Shown: in pieces, positions 27,051 to 35,863 of the stretch | Numbering within the stretch: position 1 is the stretch's first letter | Layout of the letters: each line of letters begins with the position of its first letter | Made by a program: the position numbers and the translations under genes | The notes under the pieces: generated by a model | The model's database searches: none | The model's input: the letters and a program-made list of their open reading frames with translations, nothing else | What the model was told of the DNA's origin: nothing | Source of the DNA: Deltaproteobacteria bacterium | GTDB lineage: Bacteria; Myxococcota_A; UBA796; CAJQPC01 | Direction: 5' to 3' | Length of the DNA stretch: 64,000 nt | Assembly: GCA_016717595.1 (NCBI GenBank) | Contig: JADKFE010000023.1 | Location: 1 to 64,000 of the forward strand

Positions 27051-27839
27051 ATGGCCCTGCACCCAATCGCCCGTCGTGTCGCCGCCGCGCTCACCTTCGC
27101 CCTGCTCCTTGTGGGCGGTGAGGGCCTCGCCCAAGACCCGGCGTCGAGCCCGGGGCTGCCGCCGGGCATGCCCGAGCGCCTGCAAGGCTCGCCCTTTCTG
27201 CCGCCCACGCGCACGGGCCCCAGCCTGCACGTCGAGGTCACGCCGTATGACACCCCGGCGCCGATCCCCGACGTCGACGCCTTGGTGTTCCTCGCCGGGC
27301 GGCCGGGGGAGCTGTTCTCGTGTATGGCCGGGGCGTTCGTGGACGAGTTCGGCCAGGTGAAGGAGGTCTTCACCCGCGGCTGCCCCATCGCGTTTCGCAA
27401 CACCGCGCTGGACACCATGCGCCGCTGGCGCTTCAACGTGCCCACCTTGGGCGGGCGCGCGGCGACGGGGCGCTACGAGGTGGAGCTCATCTTCGTGGGC
27501 AGCTCCGTGATGGGCCACACGCCGATCCCCCCCGGGGCGGTGCTCGTGCGCGCCGAGCCCATGGCGATCCCGCTGTGGCCCTCGCCGCCCAAGCTCCGCG
27601 CCAAGAGCCGCGCCTGGCTCGACGATCAGGGCCTCGATGGCTACCGCTGCAAGATACGTCTTCAGGTAGACGACATGGGCGCGCCCCAGCATATCAACGT
27701 CATCGACTGCCCCGGCCCGCTGCATGTCGATGTGCTCAGACGCGCTCAGCGATACGGTTTTGACGTGGTCGGCGCCACCCGCGGCGACGGCACCACCTAC
27801 ACCCTCGATCTTTGGCTCAACGCCGAGGACGACGCCTGA
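27051..27839 (+). CDS. Exported protein with TonB-C-like domains
   Basis: This is a 262-aa protein with a signal peptide (about 1-27, ending GLAQD). Residues about 95-145 (GAFVDEFGQVKEVFTRGCPIAF followed by ALDTMRRWRFNVP) match the C-terminal fold of TonB-type energy transducers. A second similar stretch near 200-255 (RLQVDDMGAPQHINVIDCPG followed by LRRAQRYGFDV) suggests a duplicated domain. No inner-membrane anchor or Pro-rich arm is visible, so it is not a functional TonB by itself. It is divergent from the oxygenase. Confidence 0.7.
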   Translation: MALHPIARRVAAALTFALLLVGGEGLAQDPASSPGLPPGMPERLQGSPFLPPTRTGPSLHVEVTPYDTPAPIPDVDALVFLAGRPGELFSCMAGAFVDEFGQVKEVFTRGCPIAFRNTALDTMRRWRFNVPTLGGRAATGRYEVELIFVGSSVMGHTPIPPGAVLVRAEPMAIPLWPSPPKLRAKSRAWLDDQGLDGYRCKIRLQVDDMGAPQHINVIDCPGPLHVDVLRRAQRYGFDVVGATRGDGTTYTLDLWLNAEDDA

Positions 27840-27915
27840 TCGGGCCCACGGCCATTTGCACCCCCTGGGGACGAATGGCATCCTTCGGGGAGTTTCACAA
27901 ACCGGAGGTTCCCCC

Positions 27916-28578
27916 ATGATCGGTCTTCTCGCGCTCCTCGCCGCCTGTAGCCAAAGCCCCGTCGAGCTGCTCGTCCCCAGCGCCCAGGCCCAAGACGCCG
28001 CGGCCCCCGCCGCCCGCCTGTATGGCCTCGGCGGCACGCTCTATGTCCAGGTCTACAAAGATCCCAACACCATCGCCGCCGCCGCCGCCCACGACCACGT
28101 CGTCAAGGCCAGCGGGTGGAACGGCTCGGTGACCTGGGACGCCGCCAACCTCGCGGCCTGCAAGGTGCAGATCACCGTGCCGGTCTCTAGCCTCTCCGTG
28201 GACGAGAAGGGCCTGCGCGAGCAGCTCGGCTACGACACCTTCCCCAGCGACTCCGAGCGCGCCGACATCAAGACCGCCATGCTCAGCGACGCCCAGCTCG
28301 ACTCGGCGAAGTACCCGAGCATCAGCTACCAATCGACGAAGTGTGAGCAGAGCGGCGATCTGGTGAACGTCACCGGCAACCTCACCATCCACGGCGTCAC
28401 CAAGAGCGTCGTGCTGCCGATGTCGGTGAAGGCCGACGCGGTGAACTTCTCGGCCAAGGGCTCGATCAAGATCAAGGCCAGCCAGTTCGGCATGACGCCC
28501 TACTCGGCGCTCTTCGGCGCGGTCAAGAACCAAGACACGATGATCTTGGTGATCGACGTCACCGGCAAGCCCCGCTGA
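27916..28578 (+). CDS. YceI-family lipoprotein
   Basis: This is a 220-aa protein. A short signal ends in the lipobox LAAC (Cys11). The YceI fold shows HDHVVKASGWNGSVTWD near the start, ITVPVSSLSVDEKGLR in the middle, then YPSISYQST and GNLTIHGVTKSVVLP. YceI proteins are lipocalin-like and bind isoprenoid quinones or other lipids in the periplasm. GGAGG precedes ATG 27916 with normal spacing. It is probably monocistronic or paired with the upstream TonB-C-like gene. Confidence 0.9.
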   Translation: MIGLLALLAACSQSPVELLVPSAQAQDAAAPAARLYGLGGTLYVQVYKDPNTIAAAAAHDHVVKASGWNGSVTWDAANLAACKVQITVPVSSLSVDEKGLREQLGYDTFPSDSERADIKTAMLSDAQLDSAKYPSISYQSTKCEQSGDLVNVTGNLTIHGVTKSVVLPMSVKADAVNFSAKGSIKIKASQFGMTPYSALFGAVKNQDTMILVIDVTGKPR

Positions 28579-28631
28579 GCGGGTTCACAACGGATGAAGG
28601 GCAGAGGCGCGCGGCGGGTTACCTGGGCTGG

Positions 28632-30059
28632 ATGAGCCGCCGACACCGCCGCATCGAGCCCTTCGCCGTCCAGATCACCGCCCTTCGCCCGGGGAGCCTG
28701 GGCTGGGGCCTCAACGAGGGTGAGCCCGTCGTGGTGCGCGGCGCGCCCCCGGGGGCGGTGGTCATCGCCCAGCCCTTCCAGAAGAAGGCCGGCGTCATCC
28801 ACGCCCGGCGCGGGGCGCTGGTGCAGGCGCCCCCTGACGCGGTGGCCCCGCGCTGCGCCTTGTTCACCTTGTGCGGTGGGTGCTCGCTGCAAGAGATCCC
28901 GCTCAGCGCCCAGCGCGCGGCGAAGCAGGCGATGGTGGAGACGCTCCTGGGCGATCTCTCCGGCGTCACCGTCTCCCCCGTCGCCGGGGAGCCCGAGGGC
29001 TACGCCTACCGCAACAAGGTCGAGCTGAGCTTCGGCGCCCGGCGCTACGTCTCCGAAGGCGACCGCGCCGCCGGGGCCCCCGACGAGGGCCGCTTCTTGG
29101 GTTTCCACGCGCCGGGCCGCTTCGACAAGGTCGTGGACGCCCCGCGCTGTGAGCTGGTGAGCGAGGGCCTCAACGCGCTCATTCAGAGCGCCCGGGGCCT
29201 CTTGGAGCGCTCGGCCCTGCCGCCGTGGGACGCCCGGGCCCTGCAAGGTTTCTGGCGGCACCTCGTGCTGCGGGAGTCTTGGGCCGGCGGGCGCCTCGTC
29301 GGAATCTACACCTCACCGCCGCCCGAGGGCCAAGAGGCCGTCGCCGAGGCCGAGCTGCACGCCTGGGCCGAGGGCCTGCCGGAGGACGTCGTCGCCGCCT
29401 GGTACGTCAACCCCCGCACCGGCGACGCCGCCGTGGGGGATCTCCGCGCCGCGCTCAAGGGCGAGCCCGCGCTCATCGAGCGCATCGGTGAGGTGGCCTT
29501 CCGCCTCAGCCCCACGGCCTTCTTCCAGACCAACACCCCCGCCGCCCGAGCCCTCTACGAGCGTGTGGGCGAGGCCCTGGGGCTGGTGCCCGGCGCGCGG
29601 CGTGACGCCCGCCTGGTGGACCTGTACTGCGGCGCCGGCGCCATCGGCCTCAGCCTGGCCAGCCGCGTGCGAGAGGTGCTCGGCGTCGAGCTGAACCCCG
29701 AGGCCGTGAACGACGCCCGGGTCAACGCCGCGCTCAACAACATCCCCGCCACGTTCATCGCCGGGGCCGTCGAGGACGTGCTGCCCGCCTTGGGCGCCGA
29801 TGACCTCGCCGTGGTGGATCCGCCCCGGGCGGGCCTGCACCCCAAGGCCTCGGCCTGGCTCGCCAAGCAGCGCTGCGCGGCCTTGGTCTACGTCGCCTGT
29901 AACCCCGAGTCTCTTGCGCGAGATCGCCAGCTCCTCGCCGCCGGGGGCTGGCGAATGACGGCGTTATGGGGCGTTGACCTCTTCCCCCAGACCGGCCACG
30001 TCGAGCTCGTCGCCCGTTTTGAGCGTGTGGACCAGGCCGGGCAGCCCAGCGAAGCCTGA
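28632..30059 (+). CDS. RlmD/TrmA-family RNA (uracil-C5) methyltransferase
   Basis: This is a 475-aa SAM-dependent enzyme that methylates uracil C5 in rRNA or tRNA. The N-terminal TRAM-like domain is followed by a [4Fe-4S] site: C75, C81 and C84 in PRCALFTLCGGC and C171 in APRCELV. The SAM loop is LVDLYCGAGAIGLSLA. DPPRAGLH and the catalytic Cys423 in VYVACNPESLARD complete the active site. Whether it is RlmD, RlmC or TrmA cannot be decided by eye. Its 3' end overlaps the convergent HAD gene by 96 bp. Confidence 0.93.
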   Translation: MSRRHRRIEPFAVQITALRPGSLGWGLNEGEPVVVRGAPPGAVVIAQPFQKKAGVIHARRGALVQAPPDAVAPRCALFTLCGGCSLQEIPLSAQRAAKQAMVETLLGDLSGVTVSPVAGEPEGYAYRNKVELSFGARRYVSEGDRAAGAPDEGRFLGFHAPGRFDKVVDAPRCELVSEGLNALIQSARGLLERSALPPWDARALQGFWRHLVLRESWAGGRLVGIYTSPPPEGQEAVAEAELHAWAEGLPEDVVAAWYVNPRTGDAAVGDLRAALKGEPALIERIGEVAFRLSPTAFFQTNTPAARALYERVGEALGLVPGARRDARLVDLYCGAGAIGLSLASRVREVLGVELNPEAVNDARVNAALNNIPATFIAGAVEDVLPALGADDLAVVDPPRAGLHPKASAWLAKQRCAALVYVACNPESLARDRQLLAAGGWRMTALWGVDLFPQTGHVELVARFERVDQAGQPSEA

Positions 30060-30659
30060 GAGCTCACGGCCCAAGAGCGCGACGTGAAGCCCGGCGGCTT
30101 TGGCCCCGGCGGCGTCGGCGTCGGGATCATCCCCGACGTGCAGCGCCTCTTGGGGCAGCACGCCGAGAAGCCCGCAGGTCACCCAGAACGCGGCGCGGTG
30201 GGGCTTCTCGACGCCCAGGGCCCCCGAGCAGACCACTCGGTCTACCCGGTCGCTGAGCCCCAAGGCCGCCAAGGTGCCCGGCAGGCGGGTGTCCCAGTTG
30301 GAGAGCACGGCGAGCTTGAGCCCGGCGGCCCGAAGGGCGCTCAGCGCGTCCACCACACCGGGGTTCACCCGCCACGCCGAGGCCTTGGCGAAGTGCGCGT
30401 AGGCGGCCTCAAACAGGGCGGGATCCGCCGAGCCCGTGGCCTCCGCGACCACAAAGCGCCAAAAACGCCGCCCGTCGCCCCGCTGCCGAGGCCCAGGCCA
30501 CGGCGCGCGCATGGCGGCCTTAAACCTGCGCCCGATCTCCTCCGGCGCCCGGGTCACCCCAAACGGCGCGGCCAGGCGGGCATAGCTCACGCCCACGGGC
30601 TCCACCACAGAGATCAAGGTGCCCGCCGCGTCGAGGAGCACCGCGCGGATCACCCCCAC
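29964..30659 (-). CDS. HAD-superfamily hydrolase
   Basis: This is a 231-aa HAD-IA protein. Motif I is VLLDAAGTL: the nucleophile Asp10 is present, but the usual acid/base Asp two residues later is Ala12, as in some HAD subfamilies with altered chemistry. Motif II is AVLSNWD, motif III includes the Lys in GVEKPHRAAF, and motif IV is HVGDDPDAD. The gene overlaps the HDAC-like gene by 10 bp upstream and the methyltransferase by 96 bp downstream (antisense); the last 25 residues may be an extension caused by the late stop. Confidence 0.85.
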   Translation of the reverse strand: MGVIRAVLLDAAGTLISVVEPVGVSYARLAAPFGVTRAPEEIGRRFKAAMRAPWPGPRQRGDGRRFWRFVVAEATGSADPALFEAAYAHFAKASAWRVNPGVVDALSALRAAGLKLAVLSNWDTRLPGTLAALGLSDRVDRVVCSGALGVEKPHRAAFWVTCGLLGVLPQEALHVGDDPDADAAGAKAAGLHVALLGRELSGFAGLPGLVHTLKTGDELDVAGLGEEVNAP

Positions 30660-31546
30660 ACCTCTCGGGCCACTCGAAACGTGCCGATGTGCGCGGCGAC
30701 GGTGGGGTGAATCGGCTTGTAGTACCCGCCGCCCATGCTCAAGGCGACCTTGGCGCCCTGGGCACGACAGGCCCGCATCACCCGGCGATCCCGCTCGGCG
30801 AGGCCGTGCAGGCTCAGGCCCAGGCGGCCCAGGCTGTCACCCTTGAGGGGATCCGCCCCGGCGATGTAGAACACCAGCTCGGGCTCAAACGCCATCACCT
30901 GGGGCAAGGCCTTGTCCAGGGCGCGCAGGTAGGTGGCGTCGTCGCAGCCATCGGGCAGGCCCACGTCGAGGGTCGAGGGCGGCTTGTGAAAGGGGAAGTT
31001 CTTCTCGCCATGCAGCGAGAGCGTGAACACCGCGGGGTGGCCCCCCAAGATCGCCGCCGTGCCGTTGCCCTGGTGAACGTCGAGGTCCACCACGGCGACG
31101 CGGCTCACGGCGCCCCGGGCGAGGAGCTCCAACGCCGCGCAGGCCACGTCGTTAAACACACAGAACCCTTCCGCCTCTCCGGCCTTGGCGTGGTGGGTGC
31201 CCCCGGCGAGGTTCGCCGCCACGCCGTCCTCTAAGGCGGCCTCGGCGGCGGCGAGGGTGCCCCCCACCGACGCCCGACAGCGCGTGATGAGCGCCGGTGT
31301 CCAGGGGAAGCCGAGGCGGCGGATCTCCGGCGCGCTCAGCGTGCCCGTCGTCGCCGCGGTCACATAGGCCGGGGTGTGGGCCCGCAGCAGCACGGCGTCC
31401 GGGGCCAGCGGCGCGGGCGCGAGCCGGTCCGCGGTGAAGAGGCCCTCGTGGAGGCAGGCCTCCAGGGTGAGGGCGTACTTCTCCATCGGGAAGCGGTGCC
31501 CCGGCGGCAGAGGCACGGGGTAATCGTCGAGGGTGAAGGCGCGCAT
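30650..31546 (-). CDS. Histone-deacetylase/AcuC-family deacetylase
   Basis: This is a 298-aa zinc deacetylase-like protein. The family blocks are GTHHAKAGEAEGFCVFND (active-site His pair), VAVVDLDVHQGNGT (zinc Asp/His), AGADPLKGDSLGRL (second zinc Asp) and SMGGGYY. Bacterial members deacetylate proteins (AcuC), acetylpolyamines or small molecules; the substrate here is unknown. It overlaps the HAD gene by 10 bp and follows the membrane-protein pair on the same strand. Confidence 0.92.
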   Translation of the reverse strand: MRAFTLDDYPVPLPPGHRFPMEKYALTLEACLHEGLFTADRLAPAPLAPDAVLLRAHTPAYVTAATTGTLSAPEIRRLGFPWTPALITRCRASVGGTLAAAEAALEDGVAANLAGGTHHAKAGEAEGFCVFNDVACAALELLARGAVSRVAVVDLDVHQGNGTAAILGGHPAVFTLSLHGEKNFPFHKPPSTLDVGLPDGCDDATYLRALDKALPQVMAFEPELVFYIAGADPLKGDSLGRLGLSLHGLAERDRRVMRACRAQGAKVALSMGGGYYKPIHPTVAAHIGTFRVAREVWG

Positions 31547-31560
31547 GGGGTGGTGGACGA

Positions 31561-32315
31561 TCAGGCCGGCGCCCGGCGCGGGAGGCCGTCGTCATCCAGG
31601 CCCCCGATCGTCTGCCCGGTGAGCTGAAGGTAGGCGATGCCGATGGCCGCGGACTGCACGAGCATCATGGCGAAGGCGCCGATGACCGGGACGTTGCTAA
31701 AGATGATGGTGAGGCCGATGATCGCCACCCACAACAGCAGCATCGTGCGCCAGGACGACCGGAACAGCTCAATCGAGCCCTGAATCGCCTCCAAGGGGCC
31801 AAGACCACGGTCGACCATGAGGTAAGGCGCGAACAGCGCCGCGACCCTGAAGACCAACCCCGGGATGAACCCCAGACAAAACAGCGGAAACGTGATGAGC
31901 AGGTCCAAGAAGAACAGGCCCATCGCCGGGCCGGGGGTGCGGGCGTAATGAAAGATCTCCCAGTACGTCGTGGGCTCACCGCGCAGCGCGAGCAAGCTGA
32001 GCCGCGCCATGCCCAAAGGCGCGATGGCGGCGATGTACATCATGGCCAGCCAGAACACCAAGCCCAAGAGCACCACCGGCGCGAGCACGAGCAGCATCAT
32101 CGCGCTGTCTGGGTTGCCCCGCTCGCCGCGCTGAAGAACGCGACGCCGAAGACGCCCACAAACACGAGCGGCATGATCAGCACAAAGACCACCCCAAACA
32201 CGCCGCCAAAGTAGACGAGCGCTGAGCCAATCCAGGCGTGCCAGTTTTTGCTGAGGTGGTTGAAGGCGTCGCCGAGGCCGCCGCCCACGGTGAGCGGTGC
32301 GAGGGTCGTGTCCAT
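31561..32315 (-). pseudogene. Membrane protein, paralogue A, frame-broken
   Basis: Two reading frames make one protein of about 250 aa. The first runs from ATG 32315 (MDTTLAPLTVGG) and stops at 32097. The second starts at ATG 32100 and ends at 31561. Adding one base in the CCCC run at 32117-32120 would join them smoothly. The whole has about five hydrophobic segments and ends in a soluble GLDDDGLP tail. It is a paralogue of the next gene: both start GG-x-GD-F-HLS-NW, share an AP-L/IP-MVDRG core and end in DDGL. It resembles bacterial multi-pass DUF975-like proteins. A genuine overlapping gene pair (ATGA) is possible. Confidence 0.6.
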
Positions 32316-32414
32316 GGGTCGAGTCTCCGACAAGGGTCGTTCACTGAAGCACGAAGCCCCCGCGCCAGAGAGCGGATGCTCTGCTGACACGAGGGCTGTG
32401 GTGGCAGGCGGGGA

Positions 32415-33157
32415 TCAGAACCCGGCGTTGCGCAGGAGGCCGTCGTCGCCCATCTTGCCCGCGGAGCCGCTGAGGCGGAGGTAAGCGATGTTTTGGAGCG
32501 TGAACAGCACGATCGGGGCCACGAGGCCCACGAAGGGGATGATGTTCAGCAAGCCGACGACAAACTGGCTCGCGAGCAAGAACAGGAGGATCGGCACGGG
32601 CTGGGCCTGCACCATGGCGATCGAGCCCTTGATGGCGTCCACGGGGCTGCCGCCACGATCGGCCATGATCGGGATCGCGAAGGAGCAGGCGAAGGCGAAG
32701 AGGATGCCGGGGATGACACACAACAACGAGCCGATGCTCGTGCCGATGCCCACGAGGAACAGGAGCAGCACCGCGGGGATGAAGTTCTTGAACTCGCCCG
32801 TGATGACGTTAGAGGGGACCTCGTCGCCGCGCAGATTCATCTGCACGGCCTTCGTGAGCCAAGCAGCATCGGCGCGATGGCCCCGAGGAAGCCGAGGTAG
32901 AGCACCATCATGAACAGGCCGAAGAGCATGCTGATGATGCCGCCCGCGCTGCCCGCGTTCTGCGCGACGAAGCCAACGCCCATGCCGCCGACGCCGCCCA
33001 AACACGCCATGAGCAGCGCGCCACCGAACGCGACGCCGATGAAGGTGAGGTAGGGGCGCACATACTTGCCCCAGTTGTTGCTCAGGTGTTTGAACCCGTC
33101 GCCGATCCATCCGCCGATGTCGACCTGCACGCTTCCGGCGCTCTGTTGTAAGTCCAT
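32415..33157 (-). pseudogene. Membrane protein, paralogue B, frame-broken
   Basis: The ATG at 33157 begins DIGGWIGDGFKHLSNNWGKY and hydrophobic helices, but that frame stops at 32837. The continuation is in another frame from about 32866 (AWLTKAVQMNLRGDEV) to 32415. One missing base near 32859-32866 explains it. The restored protein is about 247 aa with four or five membrane helices and the tail GKMGDDGLLRNAGF. It is a tandem paralogue of the gene at 31561-32315. Function is unknown. Confidence 0.65.
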
Positions 33158-33873
33158 GTGCTCTCGTCCTTGTTGTCTTTGGAGTCAGGGGGTGCGGCGG
33201 GGAGCGTGGGTCGCCCCGGCCAGCCGAGCGCGGAGAGCCGCGCGTCGAGCATCGCCGGAAAACGCGCGAACCACGCCGCGTTCAGGGGAGAAGGATGCGG
33301 GAGAGGGTACAGCCGAAGCGGCCTCCCGCGCAAGGTGATGTCGAGGTGGGACTCGTAACGATCCTCTCTGGCCCAGTAGCCTTGAAGGCTGGGGGCGAGG
33401 GCGGGCTCGGCGAGGCCAAACCACAAAAACGCGTCATTCCCAAGCGTGATGAGGGTGTCACCCCTCCACAGCTCGGCGATCAGGGTGGCCACGAGGGGGG
33501 CGAAGCGGCGCTTGACGCCCACGCTCCAGGCCTTGTTGTCGGTGGGCTTAAAAGGCACGGTGTTCGCCCAGAACACCCCCTGGCCGATGGTGATCGCGGC
33601 GCGATCGTCAACACAGGGCCCGCCGCACGCGGCGCGATGGAGCGCGTCCCGCACGAGGCGACCGCCGCGGCCGATGAAGGGCTCATTTTGAAGCACCTCA
33701 TCCCGGCCAGGATCCCGGCCAAAGAAGCCCAGCGGCGCGTCGAGGCTCCCCGAGCCGAGCACGGTGGGATCACACACCGAGCGCCCGGCCTCTTCATAGA
33801 CCGGGGCGTCAATGTCCATTCCCCCTCGCGCGGCCTCGGCGGAGAGCTTCTGGAGGAGCTCTGCGTAGCTCAC
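33082..33873 (-). CDS. Uracil-DNA-glycosylase-superfamily protein
   Basis: This is a 263-aa frame. The UDG-fold blocks are LGFFGRDPGRDEVLQNEPFIGRG near 50-70 (the family 4-like water-activating region), ITLGNDAF in the middle and LPHPSPLN near 195-202 (the catalytic HPSPLN loop). It probably removes uracil or another damaged base from DNA. The frame overlaps the following membrane-protein gene by 76 bp, which is unusual. One extra C in the five-C run at 33188-33192 (coding strand) would place a TGA at 33187-33185 and remove the overlap. The last 35 residues are therefore doubtful. Confidence 0.75.
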   Translation of the reverse strand: MSYAELLQKLSAEAARGGMDIDAPVYEEAGRSVCDPTVLGSGSLDAPLGFFGRDPGRDEVLQNEPFIGRGGRLVRDALHRAACGGPCVDDRAAITIGQGVFWANTVPFKPTDNKAWSVGVKRRFAPLVATLIAELWRGDTLITLGNDAFLWFGLAEPALAPSLQGYWAREDRYESHLDITLRGRPLRLYPLPHPSPLNAAWFARFPAMLDARLSALGWPGRPTLPAAPPDSKDNKDESTWTYNRAPEACRSTSADGSATGSNT

Positions 33874-34325
33874 CCGGCGCGGTCCAGCGTGTCTGCGATG
33901 AGCTTGTCGTCGAGGCCCATCGAGCGCCCGAGCTTGACCACGTTGTCGCGGAAGATGTGTACGCCGGCGAAGGTGGAGAGCAGGCTCACGGCGACGTCGC
34001 TCACGGCGCGGCCGACATCCCCCGCGTCTACGCCGAGGCGCCGACCGTAGTCTTCGAGTACGGCGCGCTCGGCCTCAGAGAGGCCACCATCGGCGAAGGC
34101 CACCAGGGCGAGGCTCTTGAGCAGGGCCTCTTTGAGCGCGGGGGTGTCGATGGCGCTGAGATCGGGGGTGGAGGTTCGGTCGTCGATGCTCGACTCAAAC
34201 TGCTCGATGAGCGCGACCTCCTGCGGGTGGGCGCCGTCGCTCTGCGCCATCTGGCGCATGGCTTCAGCGATCGTGATCGCCGCACGATCGCTCAGCTCGG
34301 GCAGGTCGTTCATGATCTCACGCAT
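33870..34325 (-). CDS. TerB-like protein
   Basis: This is a 151-aa all-helical protein. AIDTPALKEALLKSLALVAFADGGLSEAE contains the TerB/DUF533 signature (A-x-ADG-x-x-x-x-E). TerB-like proteins are cytoplasmic metal-binding helical bundles linked to tellurite resistance and envelope stress. I chose ATG 34325, which has AAGGAGGA six bases upstream. The stop overlaps the next gene start by four bases. Confidence 0.72.
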   Translation of the reverse strand: MREIMNDLPELSDRAAITIAEAMRQMAQSDGAHPQEVALIEQFESSIDDRTSTPDLSAIDTPALKEALLKSLALVAFADGGLSEAERAVLEDYGRRLGVDAGDVGRAVSDVAVSLLSTFAGVHIFRDNVVKLGRSMGLDDKLIADTLDRAG

Positions 34326-34375
34326 CGATTCCTCCTTGGCGGGCCACTCTAACCCGGTTTTGTTCACAGGGGGTG

Positions 34376-35233
34376 TCAGTCAGAGCCATCGTCGTCATCA
34401 AGATCGTCGGGAGGCCGCTCTAAGGCGCCAAGCACGGCGCTGAGCGCCTCGGGGCTCACGCCGGATCGCAGCGCGTCGGCCCGGGCGGTGAGGCGCAAGG
34501 CGTAGAGGTGCAGGAGGCCGCCGCCGCCGGACGCCGCGCCGAGGCTCTCCGCGAGCTCCTCAAAGCCGGGGCCAAACAGGCGCTTGCCCTCGTCAAAGAC
34601 CGCGTCGATGCGCGCCTCGTCAAGCCCGGGCCAGAGATCCGTCGGCGCGGGCAGGGGGCGCCGGAAAAACGCCGCGCCAGCGATCACCGCCATGCCCAAG
34701 AGCCAGCCCGCCGGGCCGACCATCCAGCCCAACAGGAGCCAGAGCACCATCACCCCGATGGAGATCGCGGCGGCGACGGTGCGCGCGCGCTGGGCCTGGC
34801 GCCACGCGAGCTGGCGGGCTCGCCCGCGGCGTAGGCCCTCGGGGCCAAGGCGGACGAGATCCTCGAGAAACAGCAAGGTGCCGTCTGGGGCCTCATAGCC
34901 GCCAAGCCAAGGCTGCCAGAGGATCCCCGCCTCACGGGCGGCTCGGCCCAACGCGGGCTCTAAGACGGGGGCCTCGGGCAGCTCATGGGCGCGGGGCCAG
35001 GTGGCGTCGTCGTGAAAGCGGCGCAGGGCCTCGGGATCACACTCCAAGAGCAGCTCGGGCTTGGGCGCGATGAGCCCCAGGCGCGCGTGAAGCCAGCGTC
35101 CAGCGGGATCTTTGTGGTAGCCCAGCGCTCGCAGACGGCGGGAGCTCTCATCCAGCTCAGGCAAGGTCGTCTCTGCTCCCAGATCAGCGCGCTTCGTGAT
35201 GGACCGTTGGCGAATGACAGGATAACAGGCCAC
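34376..35233 (-). CDS. Membrane protein of unknown function
   Basis: This frame is 285 aa. It has a soluble N-terminal part of about 150 residues, two adjacent hydrophobic helices (about 150-195: AAAISIGVMVLWLLLGWMVG and WLLGMAVIAGAAFF) and a soluble C-terminal part ending in an Asp run. No family is recognised. The start is uncertain: GTG 35233 lies only three bases from the divergent tetR start, whereas TTG 35164, with GGGAGCAG upstream, would leave a usual promoter space. It opens the long leftward gene run. Confidence 0.65.
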   Translation of the reverse strand: MACYPVIRQRSITKRADLGAETTLPELDESSRRLRALGYHKDPAGRWLHARLGLIAPKPELLLECDPEALRRFHDDATWPRAHELPEAPVLEPALGRAAREAGILWQPWLGGYEAPDGTLLFLEDLVRLGPEGLRRGRARQLAWRQAQRARTVAAAISIGVMVLWLLLGWMVGPAGWLLGMAVIAGAAFFRRPLPAPTDLWPGLDEARIDAVFDEGKRLFGPGFEELAESLGAASGGGGLLHLYALRLTARADALRSGVSPEALSAVLGALERPPDDLDDDDGSD

Positions 35234-35236
35234 CCC

Positions 35237-35851
35237 ATGGGCATTCGAGAGACCAAACGTATCGCACGCCGCACCGCGATCGAAGACGCGGGCCTGCGGC
35301 TCTTCTTAGACGACGGCTACGACCGTGCTTCCGTCGAGCGCATCGCCGCGGCGGTCGGTATCGCGCGTGGCACCTTCTACCTCTACTATGAGGACAAGCA
35401 GGCGCTGTTCAACGCGCTCTGTGAGCGACTCTACGCGCCGATCGTCGGCGCCTTAGACGCCACGGCCGAGGCCCTGCGCAACGCCGCGTCGCCTCAAGAG
35501 CAGCAGCTCTTGTTCCTTCAGATGGCGGCGAACCTCGCCGGGCTGGCCCCGACGCTGCGTCCGCTCCTGATGCTGCACTTCCGCGAGGCCCACAGCGCCG
35601 GGCCCTCGGGTGAGGTCGTGGGCATGTGGACGAGCCGTCTGCAAGAGCGCGCCGAGACGATCCTCACCGACGCCCGCAACCGTGGCCTCATCCGGGATCA
35701 CGACGTGCGCACGGTGGCCTTGGCGATCATCGGCGCCGTCGAGCGCCTCACCTGGGCGTGGCTCAACGACGAGTCCCGGGTGTACCGCGACACCGTGGCC
35801 CTTGAGCTCTCGACGGTGTTCTTCCGCGGCATTCACCCCGACGAGACCTGA
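35237..35851 (+). CDS. TetR-family transcriptional regulator
   Basis: This is a 204-aa protein. The N-terminal helix-turn-helix spans residues about 25-50 (VERIAAAVGIARGTFYLYYEDKQALF). The helical C-terminal ligand domain is typical in size. It is divergent from the membrane-protein gene and probably regulates it or itself, but no palindrome stands out in the short gap. Its stop lies 12 bp from the convergent gspC-like stop. Confidence 0.9.
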   Translation: MGIRETKRIARRTAIEDAGLRLFLDDGYDRASVERIAAAVGIARGTFYLYYEDKQALFNALCERLYAPIVGALDATAEALRNAASPQEQQLLFLQMAANLAGLAPTLRPLLMLHFREAHSAGPSGEVVGMWTSRLQERAETILTDARNRGLIRDHDVRTVALAIIGAVERLTWAWLNDESRVYRDTVALELSTVFFRGIHPDET

Positions 35852-35863
35852 TCGTCGGGGCGC